Assembly: GCA_963930655.1 (NCBI GenBank)
Contig: OZ005607.1
Location: forward strand, 14,710,874 to 14,774,873
DNA length: 64,000 bases
Source: Myrica gale
Lineage: Eukaryota > Streptophyta > Magnoliopsida > Fagales > Myricaceae
Reading direction: 5' to 3'
The notes beneath the pieces are model-generated. The model was not told the origin of the DNA. It ran no database searches and was given only the letters and a program-made list of their open reading frames with translations. Shown here one piece after another: positions 55,215-64,000 of the stretch. The translations under genes and the position numbers were made by a program. Numbering within the stretch: the first letter of the stretch is position 1; every line of letters starts with the position of its first letter.

Positions 55215-55870
55215 ATGGAACAAATTAACTTTGATGATTTGGGTACCCCTACTAGCGGTAATCCTGAAAGGGGTGTTAGTGGAACTCCTGAAACGGGTAG
55301 CACCCGTGACACTCCAATGTCTCCCGTTATTGAGCTTGATGTAGAGGTAGAGGGGCCTTCTACTACTCAACCAGCTCGTGGTGGGCGACCACCGTTGCCT
55401 AGAAGGCAGTCCAATAGATCTAAGGCATGAGATCATTTCACAAGATTACCTATTGGTGGTGGTAAACTGTCGAAGTGTACATGTAACTATTGTGGACAGT
55501 GTTTTAATTGTCACTCTAAGTTACAAGACACTTCATCTTTACTCAATCATCTAGATAGTTGTTCTAGGTATCTTTATATCAAAGGGAAGACGGACAAGAG
55601 GCAATCTCATTTGAGCTTTGAGTCTAAGAATAGTGGTGAGAGTAAAGATATTATACTGACCAAGTACAGTGAAAAAAAGATTAGGGCAACCCTTGTTAAG
55701 ATGGTTGTGGTAGATGAATTGTCTTTCTTGATTGTAAAAGGTCTTGGATTTAAGGAATTTGTAAGGACTTTTGAGCCTAGATTTCTTATGCCCTCTAGCT
55801 ATACAGCGATGAGGGACGTTACAAAGCTCTTCTTAAGGGAGAAAGAGGAGTTGAAGATGATGTTTTGACT
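55215..55870 (+). pseudogene. hAT transposase N-terminal part with BED zinc finger
   Basis: ATG at 55215 gives MEQINFDDLGTPTSG and a Pro/Thr-rich start. An in-frame TGA at 55428 follows SNRSKA. The BED finger continues in the same frame: CNYCGQCF, then LLNHLDSC (C-C-H-C). The downstream frame at 55611-55868 reads VVDELSFLIVKGLGFKEFVR and FEPRFLMPSSYTAMRDV, standard for plant hAT transposases. It ends in a shift at MMF*. Confidence 0.85.
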
Positions 55871-56606
55871 TCAAGGCAGAGGGTTTGTTTAACCACTGAT
55901 ACGTGGACTTCGATCCAAAATATCAATTACATGTGTGTTACTGGACATTTCATTGATAGTAATTGGAAGATGCACAAAAGAATCCTAGCATTTCGTAAGA
56001 TTCAAGATCACAAAGGGGCAACCATTGGGAGACAATGTTAGTGCCAACGATAGTGCCTTTGATTGGTTGAAGAAAAGAACCTTGACCAATGATCAAACTA
56101 TTTGTGGCCATGATTTCATTCACATGAGGTGTAGTGCACACATATTGAATCTTATTGTGAATGAGGGGTTGAAAGAACTTGATGAGTCTGTCATTAAGGT
56201 TCGAAACTTGGTAAAGTATGTGAAGTCTTCTCCTGCTAGGTTAACAAAGTTTAGAACTTGTGTGGAGAAGAAAAGAATCCAGTGTGGTTTATCTCTGTGT
56301 CATGATGTTCCCACTAGATGGAACTCTATTTACCTCATGTTGAATGTTGATGAAAAATATCAGAGAGCTTTTGAGCTGTTGCAGGAGGATGATGGACCAA
56401 TATATAATTATTTGAATGAGAATGGGCCAGGTAGGCAAGGATTGGGTGCTCCTGATTATTATGATTGGGAAAGAGTTAGAACTTTTGTGAGACTTTTGCA
56501 AATTTTCTATGATGTTACAATGGGCCTTTCTGGGTCAATTTATGCCACTTCTAATTTACATTTTCAAGAAGTCTCTTACATTCATACTCACTTGATGGCA
56601 TATTAA
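55871..56606 (+). pseudogene. hAT transposase catalytic region
   Basis: VCLTTDTWTSIQNINYMCVT carries the first catalytic Asp (TTDTW). A deletion follows at DHKGATIG, then DNVSANDSAFDWLKKR with the second Asp (DN), HIRCSAHILNLIVNEGL-type CAHILNL, and DVPTRWNSIYLML. The frame at 56025-56606 is open for 193 codons and stops just before the inserted repeat. Confidence 0.88.
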
Positions 56607-56617
56607 AAGTCTATGTA

Positions 56618-57944
56618 GCAACCCAAGAGGGGGGTGAATTGAGTTTTAATAAAATTAAAATTTTTTCAAGATAGATTTAAAACACAACCACAATAAATCA
56701 TAAGAACAACGAACAAGTTTATAAGAATAATAATAAGGAGATAAGAGTTGGAGAGAAGACACCGTAATTTTTAAGTGATTCGGCCAAACACTTGCCTACA
56801 TCCATCCCAAGGCTATTGACTTCCTTGAGCTTTCTTCACTATCTTTCAAATAGCAAGTACACCTTAGCTTCCCGGGTGCTAAGGAACCTTCACAAAGTAT
56901 TTTTTGAGCTCATGCTTCAACCCTCTTCACAAATCCCAAAACCTAGGGATTTCTTCTACTCACAAGAGTAGGCCCCAGTATTTACCCAACACCCACGAAG
57001 TTTAAATTGAATGGGTACAAAGTGAAACTCACGAAATGGCTCTTAAAGTTGAATATACAAGTGTGAAGTACAAAGGGTAGAAAGAAGACAAAAATCACAA
57101 TAGAAAACTGAGATGTGGTAGGGAAATAGCAAGTCTTCTTGGTAGGTGCGGCCTTCTCTCTTTTTCAAAGCTTTCTCTCTCTCAAGAAATTAGGTTCGAA
57201 ATTAATTTCAACGTTCGTGCAGGTGAGAGTTTCTCTTCAACATCTTGTCTCTTGTATTTAAACCATTTTGTCTTCAACGGTCATCAGGGTACGTGAGAAT
57301 GATTGTTGGAAAGTTGCCCATAATTTAAGGAACCGATTTGAAGGCTCTGACGTCTTTTCGAGAAATCTTCAAATACGTGGCATGTGCTGACAAATAGATG
57401 ACATGTGTTGACACATCAAAAATTAAACTTAAATCGGGTGCTCGGGAGTCAGTGCAATGTGTCGACATCATAAGGTCAATGTGTCGACACATGTTTTGGG
57501 CTGGAAAATATGTCTCGGGTGTAAGTGCAATGTGTTGACACTTGTCCTGTATGTGTCGACACCATGTTTTCATCTCTCGGGAGTAAGTGCAATGTGTCGA
57601 CACAATGTTTTCATCTCTCAGGAGTAAGTGCAAAGTGTCGACACTTGTCCTGTATGTGTCGACACCTAAAAGAACTGGAGACAAAAATCTGTATCTTTGA
57701 AGTTTCTATTCCATTCCAAAACCTTTTTAAGCACCTATAACATGAAAATTTGATTTTATCAACTTGTGTAATGATGTTCAAGTGCACTTAGAAGAATTTG
57801 AGTGAGATAATTTTAATCCTTTTGAAATACAACTTGGAAAAAGTGGATTGACAATATAAAATCTAAAATTCTTCAAAATTTAGAATATTTTGTTATCATC
57901 AAAATCATTTATGGATTGTTTGCAAAACACCATGGGCTAACACA
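56618..57944. repeat. Interspersed repeat with G-run end (copy 2) inside the hAT
   Basis: It begins AACCCAAGAGGGGGGTG and ends near CACCATGGGCTAAC, between the transposase phrases YVAT and YSDRHDDLLSTMA. GCAAC and GCTAAC at the borders may be a worn TSD. The right half holds GTGTCGACAC palindromes (57440-57680). No coding frame. Related to 264-920. Confidence 0.65.
57440..57680. repeat. GTGTCGACAC palindrome array
   Basis: Seven GTGTCGACA(C) motifs or one-base variants, in pairs or singly, separated by CTCGGGAGTAAGTGCAA-type spacers. Same palindrome as in LTR copy 2 (16812-17279), although the surrounding element is different. Confidence 0.85.
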
Positions 57945-57959
57945 TATAGTGATCGTCAT

Positions 57960-58500
57960 GATGATTTGTTGAGTACCATGGCTTTTAGAATAAAGTTGAA
58001 GTATGAAAAATATTGGGGGGATGTTGAAAAGATCAGTAGGCTCTTATTTGTGGCTGCTATCCTTATTTCACATTACAAGATTGTCACCCTTTGGTTCAAG
58101 AAGGTTATGGGTGTTGAGGAAGGGAAAAAATTTATTGAGATCTTGAAAGTGGATGTTGAGCGATTGTATAGGTACTACAATGATGGCTTATCTTCAGATG
58201 GTCCTAGGATGGGCAGTGAAAGTGGAACTAGTGATTGACTATGACTATGATTCTCAAAATAGTGGTAGCACAATGGGGAGGGAAAGGGGAAGTTTGAATC
58301 CGTTGTGTATTTTGCAAGAATTCCATCAGTCTTGGGCATCTAGGAATTTGTTAGATTGCAAGAGTGAGTTGGAACGTTATTACTTGGAGGATGTGGAGTC
58401 ACCTAATTCAGAATTTGATATTTTAACTTGGTGGAAGGTTAATTCCATCAAATTTTCGGTTATTGCTCGAATTGCACAAATTTTCGGTTATTAGATGCAA
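57960..58500 (+). pseudogene. hAT transposase C-terminal dimerisation region, truncated
   Basis: AFRIKLKYEKYWGDVEKISR, then after a shift LERYYLEDVESPNSEFDILT and WWKVNSIKFSVIARIAQ. This is the hATC domain up to its middle; the SESAFS part is missing and the frame ends at 58494. Confidence 0.88.
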
Positions 58501-58897
58501 TTTTAGTCTTTTTACTGTATATGGATAATGAAATGGGTCCAAACTAAATAAAGATTAAATATTATATGTTATAGGCATTTGCACAAAAGAGAAAAAGCCC
58601 ATTATAGTTTTACTAGGCTTAAAACGCTAGTAACAGAGCTTAAAATGACCTTAAATCCGATATTTTTGGCCCAACTCGGAAAATAGCCCAATTTAAATAT
58701 CTTCCCAAAGAAAGCCCAATAAATAGGCCCATTTCAAATTCGGCCTAACTCCGAATCCGACTATACCGACTGATCCGAATATTAGGGCAATTCGGACCGG
58801 ATTCAGATCCATTATCCGGCATCCGAAAATTTCGGATTCGAATTCGGATAGAGGGCTCCCGAATCCGAAATTTTCGGTGCACACCCCTAATCTTACA

Positions 58898-59572
58898 ACA
58901 AAAATAAACACATAAAACATAAAAGATAGACACTATAATTGTATAGTACAATTTGAAAAAAAATAGACTTAAAAGGTATATCTTATTAGACAACTTTAAA
59001 TAATATATGATTCACTTATTGTGTCTATTTCTTTTAATTGAATCATGCAGATAGAAAATTACTAAATCGTAATCTTATAGAGTCTATCTTGTTGGAAACT
59101 TTATATGAACAACATTAAATATCCATATTTATCTTTCTAAACTGAATCATATAATTCAAAAAAGGATGATAAAAGAAATTGATCATGTTCTGCAAGAATG
59201 CAAGGTGGTAAGCCTCCAGTTAACGGAGAAATCCATTGCTTACCCCGAGAGAGAGAGGGGAACAAAAAGAAGAGCAACTTAACTCATTTTAGAGAGAAAA
59301 AAAAAAATTGTCCATCAGTGAGTTGGCTCTTTCCTGGCTAAATATGTGTCCTGTGCCTAATTGGAGGGACGAGCTTCTTCCCAAATATAAAATCTTTCCC
59401 AAGGTCAGAGGATTGTTTTAGTACATCCGGCTTCTTGTCTGTCGTCTGCAGGGAAACCGTGTATGCCAACTGCCAAACAATAAAAGCGTACACGCATTAC
59501 TGCCTTTTTCTTTTTCTTTTGTTTTTTGTTTCCCTGAACTATTCGCGCATTGGAGTTTTCGTCTTGACTTGG
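58898..59572. other. Intergenic, no gene
   Basis: AT-rich, with a short GA run near 59245. No coding frame or RNA gene recognised. Confidence 0.5.
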
Positions 59573-59876
59573 GGTATGTTCGTTTTTACTATTTTTTCAG
59601 GATTCTAAGTATATTCACAATTCTACCATCGAACATATTCAGAATTCAAACACAAAAACCAATACATTTTACACAATCTCCAACAACTTTTTAATTTTTT
59701 ATTCAACATAAATTTTCTCTCTATACTTTTCACATAACTCCAATACTTTTTTATTAAACAATTACATCAAATCATTTCTCTCTCCACTTTACACAAACAC
59801 CAATAAAACACTATTTAACATAAAAATTCACAACTTCTCTAAAATCCTACATTTTTTTCTCAAAACGAACATCACC
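59573..59876. mobile_element. MITE with GGTATGTTCG ends
   Basis: Ends GGTATGTTCGTTTT and, inverted, GGTGATGTTCGTTTT, with TTGG on both sides. The interior is AT-rich with TTTTCTCTCTATAC and ATTTCTCTCTCCAC blocks, much like 48974-49177. Confidence 0.6.
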
Positions 59877-59999
59877 TTGGTTAGCCTCCTCGAGTGAACT
59901 CACATTAATAGATATCTAAGCATGATTCCGAAAAAAAAAGTACATCTAAGGATGAACTGTACACAACATCTTTTGTTTACTCGTTCCACACACTCCACA

Positions 60000-60155
60000 T
60001 AAATATATATAAATAGCCATTTGCTTCCCTCATTCTCTCTCCACTACCGCAGACAGAGCCTCTTTCTCAAATCACCTATACGACCGAGCCCGGAACAGCG
60101 TACCAGAATTAAGGGAGGCCCTGCTTCTTCTCAATTACCCTTCTGGCCGATTCGG
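60000..60155 (+). promoter_or_regulatory. Possible promoter and 5' leader exon of the NHL13-like gene
   Basis: ATAAATATATATAAATAGCC at 60000 is a TATA-type box, followed by a CT-rich leader (CTCATTCTCTCTCCACTACC) and a perfect donor TTCGG|GTAAGTAG at 60155. An acceptor TTTACTTTACAG at 61520 lies 38 bp before the NHL13-like ATG. Splicing these would give a leader intron of ~1.37 kb holding a fold-back element. This is inference; a promoter nearer to the ATG is equally possible. Confidence 0.4.
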
Positions 60156-60599
60156 GTAAGTAGTTTATGTTTCTGTTCCTGGTTCTTCAGATCACAGTAT
60201 TTGTGAGACTCTGTTTTAGGCTCTCTTCCTTAGCTTGGATTGTATGTGTTTATAGCTTTCTTTCTTTTTTAAGAATGTTCTGGGTGCATCTGAATTCTTT
60301 CTTTCTTTCTTTCTATAATTCCTCTGGATTCTGCATTAGCTGAAAGAACTCATCGTGCCTATCATATCCTCATTCCCCCCGAGAGGAAAAAGTTTAAATA
60401 ATTTGTTCCTTTTTCTTACGTGTCTAATGAGCTGGGTATTGACAAGAAGAAGAAGAAACGGAGTACACCTCATGCAGACTCAGATTATTTTAGTAGTTAT
60501 ATAATATATACTACCGGGGATGACCCAATCAACGTCTCGAGCAAACGGTCGAGCAAACGGACACTTTACATTTTTTATTTTGGAAAATTTAGGTTTTAC

Positions 60600-61170
60600 T
60601 CTCTTTTTATTTTTAATTCTTAAATTTAAGGAGTCAAATTTTTAGTCCTTTAATTTTCACTCCGTTTAAATTTTAGTCCTTCCGTTACCCTCCGTCACCC
60701 TAATTAACGGAATAATTTTACACGTCAACTTCCATCTAACACGCCACCCTTCATTTTCACGTTAGTCTCAACTAATTGAACGTGATTTTTTAAACGACCT
60801 GTAACTTCTATTTAATTGAAACTCTACATAAAACTTAAAGTCTCAGCCTCAACCAATTTGAAGGGCCTCATGTAGGTTCTTATGTCAACTTCAAGAAGCC
60901 CTTCAAATTTCGTTAATTAGGTTTGTACTAGACATTATGAAATCACGTTCAATTGGTTGGGGCTAACGTGGAATGAAGGGTGACGTGTTAGATGGAAGCT
61001 GACGTGTAAAATTATTCCGTTAATTAGGGTGACGGAGGGTAACGAAAGGACTAAAATTTAAACGGAATGAAAATTAAAGGACTAAAAATTTGACTCATTA
61101 AATTTAAGGACTAAAATTTAAACGGACTAAAAATTAAAGGACTAAAAATTTGACTTATTAAATGTAATGA
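60600..61170. mobile_element. Fold-back element with ~200-bp arms
   Basis: The left arm (for example CCGTCACCCTAATTAACGGA near 60690 and TTTAGTCCTTTAATTTTCA) is matched inverted by the right arm (TCCGTTAATTAGGGTGACGG near 61015). Arms are interrupted by ~150 bp of centre. Part of the right arm is duplicated (GGACTAAAATTTAAACGGA occurs twice, 61050 and 61106). TSD not identified. Confidence 0.75.
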
Positions 61171-61558
61171 CTATAAAAAAAAGGTAAAATTCAGTGGCTA
61201 ACAAATAAATTTTTCTTCGATTTATATATATATATCTTAAAAGCACAAATTCCAGTAACGGTCGACTAATTAATTCGACAGCCATTCACAGCCTCACAGC
61301 ACGTAATTCTGTGTATACTGCCTTTCTGTTTTAACTTTGATTTTTCTTTTTCAACGCACGCGGTTTATTTGTCCAAATATACCCCTCATCCAGGGTCTTA
61401 TTTACAAGATTTTCCATTTTCAACGCGGTTGCTGAACTCTCTTTGAAGTCGCTCTATTTGCCTTGCCAATTGCCATTTCCTCACAACTCTCTCTCTCTCT
61501 TGTTTTTGTTTACTTTACAGACCATTTCCACCCAGTGCCCTGTCCTCGAACTCAGCAA

Positions 61559-62368
61559 ATGGCAGACCGAGTGCACCCGCACGATTCGCCCCCACTCGAC
61601 GAAACCTGCTCGGAGAGCTCGGAAACCACACTCAGAACCGACGCTACTGACTCCGATAAACCGCTCCCTCAACCCGGAACCTACGTAATCCACATTCCCA
61701 AGGACCAAGTCTACCGCGTCCCCCCACCCGAGAACGCTCGCCGCTACGAGGACCTCACACGCCGCAAAAACGGCCGCCGACCCTGCTGCACTTGCCTCTG
61801 CTGGTTCCTGGGCCTTCTCGCCATTTTCGTATTCCTCGTCGCTGTCGCTGCCGGCATCTTCTACCTAGTCGTCAAGCCCAAAACGCCGAAATACTCCATC
61901 AACGCTATAGCCATCAGCGGCCTAAACCTGACGACAACGACGTTCTCATCGGCCCTCACAGTATCGCCGGCATTCGAACTCACCGTCAAAGCTGATAATC
62001 CCAACAACAAGATCGGCATCTACTACCAAAACGACAGCTCCGTCGAGATCTACTACACAGACGTTGGGCTTTCAAACGGCTTCTTGCCGGTTTTTTATCA
62101 GCCGCCGAACAACGTGACGGTATTTGAGACGGCGTTGAAGGGGGACCGGGTCGCATTGACGAGCACGGTGAAGAACGCGTTGGTGGCCGCACAGAAGCAA
62201 GGGCAGGTGCCGTTGAAGTTGAAGATAAGAGCGCCGGTTAAGCTTAATGTGGGGTCCGTTAAGACATGGACGATGACTGCTAAGGCGGACTGTGTCATAA
62301 CGGTGGACAAGTTAACGGCGGAAGCGAAGATCATTTCTAGTAACTGTAGCTATGGTTTGGATCTATAG
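61559..62368 (+). CDS. NDR1/HIN1-like protein, NHL13-like (LEA_2 family)
   Basis: 269 codons, no intron in the coding region, ATG chosen because MADRVHPHDSPP matches the family start; an upstream in-frame ATG at 61463 lacks homology and crosses a likely acceptor site. The cytosolic N-terminus has TYVIHIPKDQVYRVPPPENA, a conserved family block, then basic residues and cysteines (RRPCCTCLC), a membrane span at about residues 80-105, and an extracellular LEA_2 domain (about 125-265). The LEA_2 domain has NLTTTTFS, NPNNKIGIYY, PVFYQPPNNVTVFE, KLKIRAPVKLNVGSVKTWTM and several N-glycosylation sites. NHL proteins sit in the plasma membrane. Arabidopsis NHL13 (At2g27080, from memory) is needed for full bacterial immunity. 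The gene looks intact and is the best-preserved in the window. Its neighbour upstream is the receptor-kinase pseudogene, as in Arabidopsis. Confidence 0.93.
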   Translation: MADRVHPHDSPPLDETCSESSETTLRTDATDSDKPLPQPGTYVIHIPKDQVYRVPPPENARRYEDLTRRKNGRRPCCTCLCWFLGLLAIFVFLVAVAAGIFYLVVKPKTPKYSINAIAISGLNLTTTTFSSALTVSPAFELTVKADNPNNKIGIYYQNDSSVEIYYTDVGLSNGFLPVFYQPPNNVTVFETALKGDRVALTSTVKNALVAAQKQGQVPLKLKIRAPVKLNVGSVKTWTMTAKADCVITVDKLTAEAKIISSNCSYGLDL

Positions 62369-62476
62369 TAGGAAATAGACAGGCGTGGTGGACAGTATGA
62401 TGTTTGTAGTTTTGATCCCCAGAATTAGGATGTGGTACACAGATATTACATTTTTTTTGTTTCCTTTTTATATCTA

Positions 62477-63121
62477 TGATTTTTTTTTTTGAGAAAGTAG
62501 GACCTCTTTATTCATATGAAAAAGTCGAAACAACTATGGGGTCGAAACCCAGCATTCAACCATGACAATCTATCTAAATGCCCCCGGAACAAAAGGATAC
62601 TCTCCAGAATAAATTCTGAAGGCGGCCCAACGGGCAAGTTGGTGCACAACAGCATTTGCACCTCTATGAATATATCTCATTTTCCAACTTAGTAGACCTT
62701 GGAGAAGTAACTGGATGTCACCCACTGTATCATATATCCTCCATTCAACTCTTCTTGGGAAAGAGTTAACAGCATCAACAACAATAGATGAGTCCCCTTC
62801 GATAATGATATCATTATAACCTCTACTCAAGGCCTCCAGGATACCAAATTTAACTGCTTCCGCCTCTGCCTCCACAGGTAACAACTTGGTCATTTTCAAA
62901 GCCGAAGCTCCCTTAAACACCCCTTCAGCATCTCTCAAAACCACAGCAGCAACCGTAAATGAATCCCTGATAGCTGCATCAACATTGATTTTAGTTGATC
63001 CTGAAGGTGGTGGACACCATAATTGGTTAATAGGAATTTGCTTCTTCCCTTTCCAAGCTTCCCAATGTTGCCACCAAACCCGTTTGACTTGATCTGCTAA
63101 AAAATGAGGATCTTTATACAC
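62477..63121 (-). pseudogene. 5'-truncated LINE end with RNase H-like domain
   Basis: Minus strand, 183-codon frame (62570-63121). STKINVDAAIRDS supplies the first Asp, LPVEAEAEAVKFGI the Glu and DIIIEGDSSIVVDAVN the second Asp, then HRGANAVVHQLARWA. This RVT_3/RNase H-like domain ends many plant LINEs. A T-run on plus at 62477-62489 is the poly-A tail of the minus-strand copy, 80 bp after the stop. No RT is present, so reverse transcription stopped early. It lies 110 bp downstream of the NHL13-like stop, probably in or near its 3' UTR. Confidence 0.85.
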
Positions 63122-64000
63122 TTATCTTTACACATCAATATACAAATTGTTTTACTATATGAATTACATTCGCATGTGTAGTTTCTTGGACTTCTATTAA
63201 TTGTTTTGGTTACATTCAAGATTCATCCACACCAAAAAAGAATACGCTTTTCATTTAGCTATTATTATCATGTAAATAGAGGGTGCAATATGTGAGGAAT
63301 AGGTAGTAGAGAGTGCAGTTGGAAGTGTGGGTGAAATTTCTTAAATGTGGTAGTTTAGGGTACAAAGTGCAAAACTTATAAAAATGAGTGGGTGAAATGT
63401 GTATTTTTTAAATAAAAAATTGAAAAGGGTTTAGCTTAATCCACCTGCATGTTCTTGTGACAAATAATAATAAAAAAATACACTTTTAAACTATGAATTA
63501 CTCAAGAAAATAATTAAAATTGAAGGACCAAATTCATAAAAAGTTAAACCATATTGACTAGCAGATTAATTAAGTCTTTTTTTTAAAATAGGTAAAAAAA
63601 GGGAAAATTACACTTTTCGCCCCCCGACTATTGGGGTACTCGCACTTTGCACCCCATATTTTTGATTTCGTGACATTTAGTCATCCAACTACCATTGACT
63701 GACATTTCGCACCCCGCCGTCTGCTTTTCTGTCAATTTGTACGAAAATCAGTACACGTGACACACACGTGCAACTGACCATTTTTTTCAATCGACCTTGT
63801 TTCACTTTCTTTACTCTTCAAATGGCTATCCCAAAATGGGTTTTCTTTGGAATGCCACATTTCATTCTTAGAATAGGGAGGGAAAAGAATTTCTAATTGT
63901 TCAGTGGCCAAATCGAATACGCTCTTCTCTTCTTTTCTCTTTCCAGATTTACAGAAACCGAAAACTGAGGCAGCCGCAAAAATTAGGGCTGCACAATACT
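63122..64000. other. Intergenic; one arm of a possible fold-back element
   Basis: AT-rich. GGGAAAATTACACTTTTCGC at 63601 starts sequence typical of plant fold-back elements (CACTTTGCACCCC, ATTTAGTCATCC), but its second arm is not within the window. No gene is recognised up to the right edge. Confidence 0.45.

Larger units (their letters stand above)
54138..58889 (+). mobile_element. hAT transposon (TSD ATCTTACA), inactive
   Basis: ATCTTACA flanks both sides exactly (54130-54137, 58890-58897). Ends TAGAGTTGTGCA and, inverted, TAGGGGTGTGCACC are typical hAT inverted repeats. The transposase is on the plus strand, in pieces because of stops, shifts and a 1.3-kb repeat insertion (56618-57944). 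Both ends have CCGA/TCGG-rich subterminal sequence. It cannot make a full transposase. Confidence 0.92.

Overview
This window is nuclear DNA of a flowering plant, almost certainly a eudicot. It has GT-AG introns, LTR-retrotransposon primer-binding sites complementary to initiator tRNA-Met, many MITEs, and two host genes whose best remembered relatives are Arabidopsis At2g27060 (an LRR receptor-like pseudokinase) and At2g27080 (NHL13). The species cannot be fixed from the sequence alone. About four fifths of the window is transposable elements, many nested with intact target-site duplications (TSDs).

Layout. 1-6720: gypsy remnants on the minus strand, a ~290-bp tandem repeat (2670-3770) and a hAT-type non-autonomous element (5183-5869). 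6879-9941: a decayed copia element. 10770-12375: end of a chromodomain gypsy element, broken at 12376 by a ~3-kb LTR of a family ending GGGGCGTGACA. That LTR (12376-18711) is itself interrupted by a second copy (14258-17378, TSD TATAT). 18712-20200: copia and gypsy remnants. 23041-47309: the LRR receptor-kinase locus, with two MITEs and a DNA element in its exons. Its first intron is swollen to ~17 kb by a two-LTR element (26988-34274, TSD GAGGG, itself holding a gag-only element at 27590-30789, TSD CATGG) and by a copia element (35220-43609, TSD GTAGG, itself holding another ~3.7-kb solo LTR). 48.7-53 kb: MITEs and fold-back elements. 54138-58889: a hAT transposon with an exact 8-bp TSD. 61559-62368: an apparently intact NHL13-like gene. 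62477-63121: a 5'-truncated LINE.

Functionally only the NHL13-like gene looks intact. The receptor kinase has open kinase exons, but its ectodomain is broken by insertions and frameshifts. The order receptor kinase then NHL13 matches Arabidopsis chromosome 2 as I remember it, so this looks like a conserved locus inflated by transposons.

The most unusual signal is in the LTR family found at four places (12376-18711, 14258-17378, 30904-34274, 36581-40295). Each copy carries an intron-like GT...AG segment near its 3' end. Inside that segment are three or four hairpins whose internal-loop sequence is constant while the basal stem and the tip change in a pairing-preserving way. In three copies the 3' splice site is perfectly complementary to a 13-nt segment just after the 5' splice site, with a compensatory base-pair change in one copy. 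This looks like a selected RNA structure; I do not know a description of it.
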